64,000 nt of DNA from Ryuthela nishihirai (lineage: Eukaryota; Arthropoda; Arachnida; Araneae; Heptathelidae): positions 66,110,446 through 66,174,445 of the forward strand of contig JAWZYU010000013.1 of NCBI GenBank assembly GCA_038380435.1. Direction: 5' to 3'. Shown here one piece after another: positions 44,843 to 56,150 of this stretch. The position numbers were made by a program, and so were the translations under genes. Within the stretch, counting starts at the first letter, position 1, and each line of letters starts with the position of its first letter. The notes under the pieces are model-generated. The model worked only from the letters and a program-made list of their open reading frames with translations. It did not search any database and was not told the DNA's origin.

Positions 44843-46529
44843 TCATTTGGCCACTGCACACCAATTCTCCTGTTTGACATTGTCTGCCCACCGCATCCTA
44901 GGTCTCCCCTTTTTTCTGAGGCCTTTAGGCACACTGTTCATAACCCTATTCGCCAATCTATAATTATTCATACGGGCAACATGGCCAAACCAACGGAGTC
45001 TCTCTCTACACAATTTGCTGCTTAAAGGAGGTTGCAGACTCCTTTGCCTAACCTCATCATTAGTTACAAAGTTGAACCACCTAATGCCCAAGGTACTGCG
45101 TAAGCATCTGGAATCAAAAGCATCTAGTTTCCTGTTATCTTGTTTTCAAAGTGCCCAAGTTTCACTACCATAACTAACCCTAGAAAGAACCAAATTATTA
45201 TACAGTCTAATTTTAGTCTTTAGGTGTATACGCCTATTTCTCCACACTCTCCATAGATTCTTAAAAGTCCCGGCAGCAATCCCTATTCGTCTGTTAATCT
45301 CATGCCGCACATCACCATTATCTGTTACATAGCTCCCAAGATAATTAAACTGTGACACCTGCTCAAGACTGCAACCATTCAGATTAACTGAATCACAGCC
45401 TGCCTGTCCAATTTTCATCACTTTAGTTTTCGCTCTATTTATAACCAAACCTACTCTACTACCAGTCTCATCACCAGCTCGAATGAAAGAGTTCATCTCA
45501 TCAACATCATTTGCCAAAAGGGCTAAATCATCAGCATAATCTAAATCAGAAATTTTCGTATCTCCAGCCCATTTAAGGCCAAAATCTTTCCCTTGAAGTG
45601 AATTTCGCATAACATTATCAATAACCAAGCTAAAGAGAAAAGGAGACAAAATGCACCCTTGTCGAACACCAGACGTAATGCTAAACCAATTGCTACAAGC
45701 CTTACCCAACTCTCACACACGACTCAGTGTTATTATAAAGAGCTTTCTTAATGTTAACAAACTTGTCTGGTATACCATATGATTTCACAATCAACCACAA
45801 ATTATGACGATCAACAGAGTCGAAAGCCTTTTTGAAATCAACAAAGCTAGCAACCAAAGGTTTCTGAAACTCTAAACATTTATCAAGAATCTGCCTAAGT
45901 AAAAATATTTGATCTACACATCCCCTACCACTTCTGAATCCACATTGCTCATCACACAATTGACTGTCAACCAGTATCTTAATTCTATTAAGCACAATCA
46001 TGCAAAGAACTTTACCTGGAACAGAGAGTAGGCTGATACCCCTATAGTTATCACAAGAACTGCGATCACCTTTTTTGAAAATAGGGATAACGGTAGCTCT
46101 GGTAAAATCCTTAGGAACAATGCCTTTATCATAAAAGATATTCAGAATTACAGTCATCCAAGTGGTAACCGAAACATTCCCAGCTCTGAGCATTTCGGTA
46201 GTAATTTCATCTACCCCTGGGAATTTATGAAGTTTAAGTTTAGAAACAGCCAATATAACTTCAGATTCTGTTACAGGGCCAACGTTAAAGCCACCAATGC
46301 ATATATCATCATTGCAAACAACCGGAATAAAACTAACCGCATTGTTTAGAATATCACTGAAATGCTCAGTCCACCTAGCCATGACAGAATCCTCACATTC
46401 TATAACCTTACCTTGTTTATCCTTCAATCCCTGTATACCTGTCCGTTTTCTACCACACAAAACATTAACTATCTGGTACAGCTCTCTGCTGTTGTGCTGT
46501 CTAACTGCTTCCTCGGCTTTGTCAGCCAA
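44843..46529 (-). pseudogene. RTE reverse transcriptase domain (minus copy), nearly continuous
   Basis: Ordered motifs are visible: PIFKKGDRSSCDNYRGISLL (motif 1-2), DEQCGFRSGRGCVDQIFLLR, VASFVDFKKAFDSVDR (motif A with catalytic Asp), SGVRQGCILSPFLFSLVID (motif B), and DYADDLALLA (motif C, YADD at 45527-45538). Next come VGLVINRAKTKVMKIG and the C-terminal RLRWFGHVARMNNYRLANRV. Frames break near 45705 (between motifs A and B) and near 45140 (a stop after SETWAL). Catalytic residues are intact, so inactivation is only by frame damage. Confidence 0.88.
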
Positions 46530-46881
46530 ACCATCAAGCCAAAGATTCTTATCAGCAGCTATCTGATCTTTTACTTGTTTATTAAGTTCTCTGTAATGCT
46601 TTCTATTAGGACTAGTAGGGTATTGATTAAGGACATTCCTGCAGTTCTTTCTTTCCGAAATAAGCTCAAGTGCCTTATCACTCAGATAATTCTGTCTCTT
46701 CTGCTCCTTTTTTCCTAAAAGAAGTTAGTGTCCAAAAAAGCCTGTTTAAAATGATCCCATTCTTCCTCAACTTCAGTAGTATGCATACCATGACTGTCAT
46801 AATGAATAAGTAACCTATCATGGTAAGCTTTGGCTATAACTGGGTCTTTCAGCAAGCAGTTATAAGCAAGCTTTCTTGCTT

Positions 46882-47943
46882 TTAATACTGGGTCTTCAGT
46901 ATTAAAAGCAAATTTTTTAACCCTAGCACAATACTTTTTAAGTTTAAGTTGCAAGACACTTTTAACAAGATAATGGTCAGATCCAATTTCAGCTCCCCTA
47001 TATGACCTGGTATTCTTAACAGACTATCCCATTTGCTGTTAATTAATATATAATCAATCATATTCCAATGCAGCCCATCAGGTGAAACCCATGTGTACTT
47101 ATGAATGTTCCTGTTTTTGTAATATGTGTTAGTTATTCTGAAACCAGTGAGTTTATTTACCTGTAGGAGACGTTGCCCATTGCCATTGCAGCTACCAATA
47201 CCAAAAGGGCCAATCACCACTCCCCAAAGGTCAGAGTCAGTACCAACTTTGGCATTGAAGTCACCAAGAACAAATGTAATATCTCCTTTCTTGACAGAAT
47301 TCAAAATATCCTGAAGTTGTACATAAAACTTATCCTTCACATCCTCATCGCCATCCTCAGTGGGGGCATAACAGCAGATAACATTCAGGTCTTTAACGCT
47401 TGTCTGAAATTTTGCTGTAAGAAACGTTTCATTAATGCACTCATATCCTAGAAGAGCATCACTAGCGTGTCTGCTGAGAAGCAGACCCACGCCTTGGTGA
47501 TGCTTATTGTCGTCCCTCCCTGAAAAGAGAAATTTAAGATTATTTTTAAGAATCTGACCTTTATCTGTCCATCTGGTCTATTGCAAGCCGAGAATATCTA
47601 AATTATAATGGTGGAATTCTTGTGTGAGGACATCAAGAGAAAAAGCTCTGTGCAGAGTCCTCACATTCCAACTACCTATGGAGAGAAAATGGTTAATGGG
47701 ATGTTTAAAGAAACTATGTTTATTGAGAGAGGGAATGCCGACAATATCAAACAGCCCCCTAATCGCAGACATGGGGCAAAAACCCGTTCCCCCACCACTA
47801 AAGGCTGAAGCCATCTCCACTGGAAGACTTCCTCCAATGTAGAATTTGACGATGCCAATAGAAGCAAAGAGTTCAGGTGCCTGCGATGACCTCTGTTCAG
47901 GATTATCCACCAGCTGATAAACATATCCTGTGAATCTATTCAC
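46882..47943 (-). pseudogene. RTE endonuclease domain (minus copy), broken
   Basis: This is an apurinic/apyrimidinic-like endonuclease that nicks the target DNA. From 47943 the frame carries SIGSWNVRTLHRAFSLDVLT then LDILGLQ and a TAG at the position where the plus copy has the catalytic Glu of LQETRW. After the stop the same domain continues (GVGLLLSRHASDALL, VICCYAPTEDGDEDV, FVLGDFNAKVGTD with the catalytic Asp). A frameshift then occurs near the SDH motif. One nonsense and at least one frameshift make it inactive. Confidence 0.85.
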
Positions 47944-48358
47944 TTGGGGCTGTCAACCCACAAACAAACAGAAAACACAGCGGAAGATTTTCCCTCCACA
48001 GAAGCCCACCAGTGCAGCAAAATCAGGATCCATAATCAAGCTCAGAGCCATATATCTGTCCAGTCCAGTGGGTTTATATGGTCAGCACCAGGACCCTGTG
48101 TGGTTGACCACTCCTCAGCAGGGTAGAAAAAAAAGAAAAGTAGCCATAGTTGTCCAGATCAGTAGGCCACACTAATCTGGCAGTCCTCCCCTCCGTTCAC
48201 TTCCACAAGAGAGTATCTCTTTCGAAAGGTACTAACGGTTTGCACCACGAGAAGGCGGGGTCGGACATTAGGTGCTAGGCCTGCCTGGTTCTATGCATCA
48301 TCACAGGGGATTGGTGCATACCTCTCTTTCCAGTGACTACCTAGCTACCATTTACAGA

Positions 48359-48713
48359 TAACTTAGTAATAGTTTGTCAAAATCAACCGATGCTTGGATC
48401 TTTATATTCTAATTAATTTCTGGGAAATAAGTTGAATTTTCTTTTTTTGCTGTTTCGTGTATTGCTAACTATAACAATCTAGGTAAGCGAATGTTTTTAG
48501 GTTGTTTATACATTATTAAATGTATAGTATAATCTGTGGAAAATGAAGTTTTTTGATTGATGAATTGAAAACAATTCATTTGCTAAATTATACTGTTCCC
48601 CCTAATATTTCACTTGCCAATCAACCCAATGTTTCTCGTAAGCCTTCACAACTATAGCCTATAGCTGAAACCTTGAAAAATCTTTTAATTTTCTTGTTAA
48701 AATATTGAATATT
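48359..48713. other. Spacer between RTE copy and I-group LINE
   Basis: AT-rich pre-insertion sequence. Together with 54624-54907 it formed about 650 bp between the two RTE 5' ends before the I-group LINE inserted. Confidence 0.6.
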
Positions 48714-48725
48714 ACTAAAGCTTCA
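48714..48725. repeat. Target-site duplication, left copy
   Basis: ACTAAAGCTTCA, identical to 54612-54623 across 5.9 kb. Confidence 0.95.
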
Positions 48726-49417
48726 CCCCCTCGGTGTGAGCGCCTGTACGTGGTGAGGGGGACCACCCTGTGAAGGTTCCGCTGGCTCGGCTACCTTCGC
48801 AGGGTCCTAAACGCTCGCCCGCGTGTTTGCCGTGCGCGGAGACCCGTGTCCCTGGAAAAGAGGATCCTGGCAGTTGCTCAGGGGTCCCCGTCTTCTCTCC
48901 CCAGCTCATGACTGGTGGGGTCCCCTTTGGCCGTTTTGCCATTGGGGAGCCTGTCTGTCGCGGGGCTGGGCAGCGACTTCCGGGGCCGCTGCTATACACT
49001 GCTTTGGCCTCTGCTTCAGGTAAACGGGAGGTCCTGGGGCGGCCCCCTCAGGATCAATCGGCTGGTGGGCTGGTCCTGCTAGGGTCAACTATGCTGATCA
49101 GTGAGTAACCTTGTCCACTGTCCGGACAACGGTTTGCGAGTTTCCCCACACATTTACTAGTTTTGTAGTTTTCTTTCTTTTGTGAGGCCAGCTCTTGCCT
49201 CACACTTTATTGCTTTGTTGCTTCTTTTCTTTTGTGGGAACTCCGTCGAGTTTCCCACCATTTCTCTTTTACTTTTCCTTTTTGTTTTGTAGTGAGGGCT
49301 TGGCTCACTGGCTGTGTGGGTATGGTGCCCAGGCAGCCCTGGCGCCCAACTGGGCGTCCCCTTGTTGGACTCCATGGTGGGTGGGGACAACGGGCACTGA
49401 AATTTTTAAAAACAAAC

Positions 49418-50683
49418 ATGAGTTCTCCAACTCCTATAAATCCGATCAATGCCGCCAAGAGGGCTCGCCATGAACCCCCAACTTCTTTGTCTTTGCCTTC
49501 GTCTTCGTGTGTGTCTCCGTCTCCGAAGTTCCTGATCATCCACTCTACGGGTGATCAGGTACTTGGGGACATGTCCCCCTTTTTTATACACAAGGGTATT
49601 CAAGGTCTTGCGGGAGAACCGAAATCTGTCAAGCGCCTAAGATCCGGTGACTTGCAGGTGGAGACTGCATGCTCCAAACATTCGGAGCTTCTGTTAAAGG
49701 TTACAGCGATTGGTGGAGTGGCTGTCGAAGTCACTCCGCACAAGACGCTCAATTCCTCCCGGGGTGTGATCTCCGAGTGGGGCCTCCTCAAGGTTTCTGA
49801 GGAGGAAATCCTCTCAGAGCTTTCCGCCCAGGGAGTGATCGCAGTCCACCGAGTTTCATCACGCCGTAATGGAAAGTTAGAACCCAGCCGGGTACTTATT
49901 CTAACTTTCAATACACCACGCCTGCCTACTTCCATCAAGGCAGGATACTTACACTGTGAGGTGCGGCCATTTATCCCCAATCCTCTGCGTTGCTTTCAAT
50001 GCCAGAGGTTTGGCCATGCCCGCACCGCATGCCGGGGCAAGCCCACCTGTGCTCGTTGTGGCAGTCAGGATCACCTTGAACCTGACTGCACAGCAGATAA
50101 GGCATGCTGTGTAAACTGCCGTGGTGAACATCCGGCGTACTCCCGCGACTGTCCGAAGTGGCTGGAGGAGAAAGAGGTACAGCGCCTGAAGACCCTCCAC
50201 AACATCAGTTATCCAGAGGCGAGAAAGCTCGCTGCACCGCCTGCCCCTCCTGGCAAGGTCTCCTATGCCGGTGCGGTGGTCGGAAAGCCCGTCGTTAAGA
50301 TGGTTTCCGTGGCGGTGCAGACCGACATCAGCGTTCCACCAGCTGAATCTTTCTCGCCTGCTGCTAAGTACCTCTTGACGCAGGCGAAGCCGACGTTGGT
50401 GTCAACCTCGACATCGACACCGGTTTCTATTCCTGTGTGTGTGCCTTCCACTTCCACCTCTGGAAGGCCCCCTCCTCCCCGCCCACAGACAGCAAGACCT
50501 ACGAAACCCAAGGGGCCCCCGCCGGGGCCCAAAAAGAAAATTTTACCTCCTCGTTCGGCGGTCTCTGATCCGTGTTGCTCGGACGACTCCGAGGACATGG
50601 ACACTGACCGCCCTAATTTTCCTAAACCGTCGCTGGCGACGGTTAAAATAAATCGCAAGTCGTCCGCCACTTCCAAGACCTGA
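49418..50683 (+). CDS. ORF1p, gag-like nucleic-acid-binding protein with three zinc knuckles, 421 aa
   Basis: Known role in related elements: ORF1p binds LINE RNA and packages it into the ribonucleoprotein. The N-terminus (MSSPTPINPINAAKRARHEP) is followed by a region of unclear fold, then three CCHC knuckles at residues 192-205 (CFQCQRFGHARTAC), 211-224 (CARCGSQDHLEPDC) and 230-245 (CCVNCRGEHPAYSRDC). The tail is Pro/Ser/Thr-rich and basic-acidic, with many PPP and KPKGPPPGPKKK stretches. The frame is open further upstream to 49232, but the ATG at 49418 (context AAACATGAG) fits the expected start; the upstream residues are hydrophobic and untypical. ORF1 stops one base before the ORF2 ATG. 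Confidence 0.9.
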   Translation: MSSPTPINPINAAKRARHEPPTSLSLPSSSCVSPSPKFLIIHSTGDQVLGDMSPFFIHKGIQGLAGEPKSVKRLRSGDLQVETACSKHSELLLKVTAIGGVAVEVTPHKTLNSSRGVISEWGLLKVSEEEILSELSAQGVIAVHRVSSRRNGKLEPSRVLILTFNTPRLPTSIKAGYLHCEVRPFIPNPLRCFQCQRFGHARTACRGKPTCARCGSQDHLEPDCTADKACCVNCRGEHPAYSRDCPKWLEEKEVQRLKTLHNISYPEARKLAAPPAPPGKVSYAGAVVGKPVVKMVSVAVQTDISVPPAESFSPAAKYLLTQAKPTLVSTSTSTPVSIPVCVPSTSTSGRPPPPRPQTARPTKPKGPPPGPKKKILPPRSAVSDPCCSDDSEDMDTDRPNFPKPSLATVKINRKSSATSKT

Positions 50684-50684
50684 G

Positions 50685-53600
50685 ATGGCCACACTCCTTC
50701 AATGGAACTGTCGTGGATTCCAGAGGAATATTGACGACATCAAGGTCCTCCTGAGGGCACACCAACCCCTTTGCGTGTGCCTTCAGGAGACATTCTTGCA
50801 GACAGCCAACAATCCCACTATCCGGCACTTTTCTCTCGTTCGCCGGGACCGGGATGGAGATGGTCCAGCTCACGGGGGTGTTGCCATCCTCGTGAGCAAC
50901 CATTCTCCATTCCAGGTCATACCCCTTACCACGAACTTAGAGGCGGTAGCCATCCGCCTCTTTGTGGGATTGTCTATCTCCCACCCGGAAGCATCGTTTT
51001 CCGGGATGACCTTGATGACCTCGTCTCGCAGCTGCCGTCCCCCTTCCTCATCATGGGGGACTTCAACGGCCACAGTCCGCTCTGGGGCAGTGCTGACACC
51101 AACGGGAGGGGCCGGGTCTTGGAGCAGTGTCTCCTGGATCCATCGCTCTCCCTGTTGAACACCGGTGTCAGTACCTACTTTCACACCCCAACCCGCACAT
51201 TCACTGCCATTGACCTCACCATCTGCTCCTCCTCGATCCTTCCACTCTTTACATGGGAGGTCGAGGACAATCCCTACGGAAGCGATCACCTCCCCGTGGT
51301 GTGTACCATCTCTCGTGGGGGGCCTTGCAGCCCTTCGCGTGTCTCCCGGTGGAGGCTTGATCGGGCTGATTGGAGTGGCTTCGAGCTCTTGTCTGAGCTC
51401 GATGAGCACTCTGTCAGCCAGGAGCCCATCAATGTCGCAGTGGCGGAGTTGACGGACTGTATCGTCCATTCAGCTGCCTCTACTATTCCTCAGACCTCGA
51501 CTCGGTTTCCACGGTTCCCAAAACCGTGGTGGAATCCCGACTGCACCGCAGCTCGTAAGGCTCAGAACAAGGCTTGGGGGGTGTTTCGGAGATATCCGAC
51601 GTCCCCCAACCTCGAAGCATTCAAACGCGCCAGGGCGAAAGCCCGTTTCGTCCGGCGCCAGAGCCAGAAGGAATCTTGGATGAAATATACCACTTCTATC
51701 ACCCGCATGACCAGTTCTAAGGTCGTGTGGGATAAGGTCCGGAAGATGGGTGGGAAATACACGTCCCACTCATTATCGATCCTGGAGCACAATGGACAGG
51801 CAATTGCTGATCCCAAAGCAATTGCCGACACTCTGGGGGAGTCCTTCTCTTCCATCTCTTCTCTGTCCTCCTACTCCCCCGAGTTTCTGGCCCAGAAGAG
51901 CAGGGCCGAACGCTCTCCGCTGTCCTTCCATTCGAATGGCCTGGAGTCTTACAACAGGCCATTCACAGCGGAGGAGCTTCGCCGTGCTCTGCACACTTCT
52001 CGTGCATCTGCTGTGGGGCCAGACAATGTCCATTATGCCATGCTCCAACATCTCTCACCATCGAGTAAGGATCGACTGCTCCGAATCTTCAACCGTATTT
52101 TCATCGAGGAGCAGTTTCCGGACTCCTGGCGGGAGGCCATCGTCTTGGCCTTCCCTAAGCCAGGCAAAGATCCCAAGATTCCTTCCAATTATCGTCCGAT
52201 TGCATTGACGAGCTGCGTCTGCAAGGTGTTGGAAAGGATGGTAAATACCAGGCTGGCCTGGTATTTGGAACATCACGGCCTTCTTTCCAACACCCAGTGT
52301 GGCTTTCGCAGGCACCGGTCTACTTTAGACCACCTGATCCGCCTCGAATCGGCGATCAGGAATTCTTTTTTACGACGAGAGCACCTGGTGTCAGTTTTCT
52401 TCGACATCGAAAAAGCATACGACACGGCATGGAGATTCGGCATTCTTCGTGACCTTCACAGCTTCGGCTTGCGAGGTCACATGCCGATCTTCATTGCGAA
52501 CTTTTTATCTTCTCGTGTTTTTCGAGTCCGTGTCGGCAACACTCTGTCGCGGCCTTTCCCCCAAGAACAGGGGGTGCCTCAAGGCTGCGTCCTGAGTGTT
52601 ACGCTTTTCGCTGTCAAGATAAATTCCATTACACGGCAACTTCCTCCGACTGTAGGCAATGCCCTCTATGTTGACGACTTTAGCATCTTTTGCTCATCGT
52701 CCAGCATGAGGGTCATTGAACGACAACTGCAAACTGCCCTGAACAATCTCTCAGTTTGGGCGACGGCCAATGGGTTCCGGTTCTCCCCACAGAAGACCGC
52801 TTGTGTGCACTTTTGCCGCAAGCGTAATCTTCATCTGGACCCCGAGCTGCGGCTCGGGGGTACCATCATTCCAGTTGTGGCGGAGACCAAGTTTCTCGGT
52901 CTCATCTTCGACCGGAAATTGACCTTTTTATCACATATCCGACATCTCAGGTCCAAGTGCACGCGGGCATTGAACATCATCAAGGTCCTCTCCTCCCTCT
53001 CTTGGGGGGCGGACCGATGTTCTTTGCTCCGCCTTTACCGTGCACTTGTCCGGTCGAAACTGGACTACGGATCCCAGGTGTATGACTCCGCCCGGGATTC
53101 GGTGGTGAAAGTGCTGGACCCACTCCATCATCAGGCCCTCCGTGTTTGCACGGGGGCCTTCCGCACTTCGCCGGTCCAGAGTCTCTACGTTGAGACCGAT
53201 GAACCATCTTTATCTATTCGCCGTCAGCAGTTGTCCCTGCAGTATGCATCAAAATTGCGATCCCTGCCAGGCCATCCCACTTGGGACTGCGTTTTCAGTC
53301 CCAGGTGGGAAATGTTATACCAGAATCGGCCGACTGCCATTCGTCCTTTCGGTTTGCGTGTCCGAGGCTACCTCAGAGACATCAACACCAGTCTCGATAG
53401 CATCGCACAGTCGACAGCTGAGCCACTTCCACCTTGGCTCGCTGTTTCCCCTTCCTGCAATTTTTCCCTGTGCAGGACGGGGAAGGCCTTTACACCTGAC
53501 TGTGTGTACCGGCAACTCTTTGCCAGCCATCGTGCTGAGCACCCGGACTTCTTGCCTGTCTTCACAGATGGCTCGAAGTCCGGCACTTCGGTGGGATCAG

Positions 53601-54376
53601 CCATGGTCTGCTGTGATGTAATCATTGCAGACCAGATCCCACAGCAGTGTTCCATCTTCACTGCTGAGTTGCATGCTATCAGCATTGCCTTGGACCATAT
53701 AGCAGCTAAGCACCATCGTCGGTGTGTGCTTTACACCGACTCGCTTAGCTCGCTACAGGCTTTGATCTCGGTGAGGCATCGGCCTCACCCTGTTCTCTCC
53801 AAGATCCGCCAGCAGCTCCATCGTCTGGCAGCCACCACCACGATTCTCTTCTGTTGGGTGCCCGGTCATGTCGGAATCAGGGGCAATGATTTGGCAGATT
53901 CTGCTGCCAGGTCAGCCACGCCCCTGTCCGACTCTCCGTTGCCGGTTCCATATGTGGATTTCCGGCAGCGTTTCACCATCGAGCTCCGGGCACAGTGGCA
54001 GAGATCTTGGTCGGAACAGCTTACCAACAAGCTCTTTGAGATCAAACCTATCGTCAAACCGTGGCAGTCTTGTTACCGCAGGAATCGTAAGGAGGAAGTT
54101 GTCCTTGCTCGGCTCCGCTTAGGTCACTCGTTTTTAACTCACTCTTTTCTACTTAAGGCGGACGCAGTACCTAAGTGCGAGTTTTGTGACACCATTTTAA
54201 CCGTTAAACATATTTTACTTCATTGTCTCGCTTTTAACCTTGAACGCAAAATGTATTTTAGCTTCCACAATTTTATGGCTGAGCCTCTTACACTCAGCCA
54301 TCTTTTATCTGATGAATCGTTTTTAACTCCTGTTTTCGACTTTTTACGTTTTACAGGTTATTTTACACGTCTTTGA
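50685..54376 (+). pseudogene. ORF2p: endonuclease, reverse transcriptase, RNase H; one frameshift
   Basis: About 1,230 codons. The start ATG at 50685 opens MATLLQWNCRGFQRNID and LCVCLQETFLQ (endonuclease catalytic Glu). The frame then changes near 50950-50985, a net -1 shift. The second frame runs unbroken to 54376 and gives FLIMGDFNGHSPLWGS and YGSDHLPVVC (endonuclease Asp and SDH). The reverse transcriptase shows PKIPSNYRPIALTSCVCKVL, NTQCGFRRHRSTLDHL, VFFDIEKAYDTAW, GVPQGCVLS and YVDD at 52667-52678. RNase H shows FTDGSKSG from 53561, FTAELHAISIALDHI, LYTDSLSSLQAL and WVPGHVGIRGNDLAD from 53855. A C-terminal zinc motif CEFCDTILTVKHILLHC starts at 54176. All catalytic motifs are present; only the frameshift breaks it. 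A sequencing error is possible. Confidence 0.92.
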
Positions 54377-54611
54377 TTTTTACCCTGTTTCCTGGTTTTT
54401 ACTCTTGTTTGTGGTTTTAAACAGGTCCTATACACCCATTTTTATTGTTAACTTCTACACTTGTTACCTTTTACTCTTTTTACTTGTCGTTTTGTTTGTG
54501 TTCATTTTAATTTTGGTTATGGGTTATGCGACTTTTATCCCTTTTTATCGTTTGTTTGGCGCAATATAGCCTTAGTTGCTGTTGCGCCAATAAACCCCAA
54601 ACAACCAACCA

Positions 54612-54623
54612 ACTAAAGCTTCA
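54612..54623. repeat. Target-site duplication, right copy
   Basis: ACTAAAGCTTCA, directly after the CCAACCAACCA tail of the LINE. Confidence 0.95.
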
Positions 54624-54907
54624 AACACACCCGAACGTCATTAGGAATTTTCGGGGAGATAAAGTTTTCAAGAATCGAACGGCAATTTATCATTTGATGG
54701 AAAAATGACGACACAAATTATGGGACATGACGTCGGTGTATTTACGGAAAAGTATTTCGCCTCAACTTTCAAATAATTACGATTCACCATTGGCTCTTAA
54801 ATAATGTGTAGTTCTTTCACTTTCAACTCCGGTATCAACATTTCGAAGCACACGAAAGTCATTACTTAGTGAACCAAAGAGATATAAAAACATACGTTAT
54901 AGCATAA
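54624..54907. other. Spacer between I-group LINE and plus RTE copy
   Basis: Right half of the pre-insertion spacer. ATAGCATAA at 54899-54907 is the left target-site duplication of the plus RTE copy. Confidence 0.6.
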
Positions 54908-55503
54908 ATGGTCTGTAAATGGTAGCTAAGTAGTAACTGGAAGGAGAGCTATGCACCAATCCCCTGTGATGATGCATAGAACCGGCCAGGCCTAGATCCT
55001 AATGTCCGACCCCGCCTTCTCGTGGTGCGGACCGTTAGTAACTTTCAAAAGAAAAGAGATACTCTCTTGTGGAAGTGAACGGAAGGGGAGGGCTGCCAGA
55101 TTAGTGAGGCCTACTGATCTGGACAACTATGGCTACTTTTCTTTTTTTTCTACCCTGCTGAGGAGTGGTCAACCACACAGGGTCCTGGTGCTGACCATAT
55201 AAACCTACTGGACTGGACAGATATATGGCTGTGAGCTTGATTATGGATCCTGATTTTGCTGCACTGGTGGGCTTCTGTGGAGGGAAAATCTTCCGCTGTG
55301 TTTTCTGTTTGTTTGTGGGTTGACAGCCCCAAGTGAATAGATTCACAGGATATGTTTATCAGCTGGTGGATAATCCTGAGCAGAAGTCATTGCAGGCACC
55401 TGAACTCTTTGCTTCTATTGGCATCGTCAAATTCTACATTGGATGAAGTCTTCCAGTGTAGATATCTTCAGATTTTAGTAGTGGGGGAACGGGTCTTTGC
55501 CCC

Positions 55504-55992
55504 ATGTCTGCGATTAGGGGGCTGTTTGATATTGTCGGCATTCCCTCTCTCAATAAACATAGTTTCTTTAAACATCCCACTAACCATTTTCTCTCCATAG
55601 GTAGTTGGAATGTGAGGACTCTGCACAGAGCTTTTTCTCTTGATGTCCTCACACAAGAATTCCACCGTTATAATTTAGATATTCTCGGCTTGCAAGAGAC
55701 CAGATGGACAGATAAAGGTCAGATTCTTAAAAATAATCTTAAATCTATCTTTTCAGGGAGGGACGACAATAAGCATCACCAAGGCGTGGGTCTGCTTCTG
55801 AGCAGACACGCTAGTGATGCTCTTTTAAGATACGAGTGCATTAATGAAAGGTTCCTTACAACAAAATTTCAGACAAGCGTTAAAGACCTGAATGTTATCT
55901 GCTGTTATGCCCCCACTGAGGATGCCGATGAGGATGAGAAGGATAGGTTTTATGAACAACTTCAGGATATTTTGAATTCTGTCAAGAAATGA
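55504..55992 (+). pseudogene. RTE endonuclease domain, N-terminal part (plus copy)
   Basis: The frame opens at MSAIRGLFDIVGIPSLNKHS and contains SIGSWNVRTLHRAFSLDVLT, LDILGLQETRWTDKGQIL (catalytic Glu present, unlike the minus copy), GVGLLLSRHASDALLRYE and VICCYAPTEDADEDEKDR. It stops at SVKK, just before the VLGDFNAKVG block, which follows at 56006-56040 in the same frame after the stop. One nonsense change therefore cuts the domain. Confidence 0.85.
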
Positions 55993-56069
55993 TATATTAC
56001 CCTTGTTCTTGGTGACTTCAATGCCAAAGTTGGTACTGACTCTGACCTTTGGGGAGGAGTAATAGGCCC

Positions 56070-56150
56070 TTTTGGTATTGGTATCTGCAATGGCAATGGG
56101 CAACGTCTCCTACAGGTTGCCCATTGCCATTGCAGATACCAATACCAAAA
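56070..56150. repeat. Perfect palindrome, 35-bp arms, inside the RTE copy
   Basis: Arm 56070-56104 (TTTTGGTATTGGTATCTGCA and onward to GGGCAAC) is followed after 11 bp by its exact complement at 56116-56150. The minus RTE copy has only the first arm and continues into GTCTCCTACAGGTAAATAAA, so the second arm is an insertion copied from the first, with sequence lost after it. Confidence 0.95.

Larger units (their letters stand above)
44738..48358 (-). mobile_element. RTE-clade LINE, near full length, minus strand
   Basis: The element runs from 48358 (5' end, same start as the plus copy) to a (CAT)n/(ATG)n tail at 44738-44759, the microsatellite tail typical of the RTE clade. It encodes one polyprotein: endonuclease, then reverse transcriptase, then a C-terminal RWFGHVARM block. 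Frames are broken at several points. A clear target-site duplication was not found. The plus copy at 54908-58549 is closely similar in inverted orientation. Confidence 0.9.
48726..54611 (+). mobile_element. I-group LINE with RNase H, full length, one frameshift
   Basis: A 5,886-bp non-LTR retrotransposon bounded by a perfect 12-bp duplication. It has a GC-rich 5' UTR of about 690 bp, ORF1 (49418-50683), ORF2 (50685-54376), a T-rich 3' UTR with AATAAA at 54589-54594 and an (AACC)n-type tail. An RNase H domain downstream of the reverse transcriptase places it in the I group (I/R1/LOA/Outcast-like), rather than true Jockey or CR1. The perfect duplication and single visible lesion indicate a young insertion. 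It is much richer in G+C than the surrounding DNA. Confidence 0.93.

Noticed and set aside
48715..49539. Minus- and alternate-frame ORFs in the LINE 5' UTR (Pro/Gly-rich)
   Set aside because: They overlap the GC-rich 5' UTR and ORF1 of the I-group LINE and show no motifs; they are frame shadows.
51165..54122. Many 60-200 codon ORFs overlapping ORF2 in other frames
   Set aside because: They are shadows of the GC-rich ORF2 coding sequence, which alone carries the conserved motifs.
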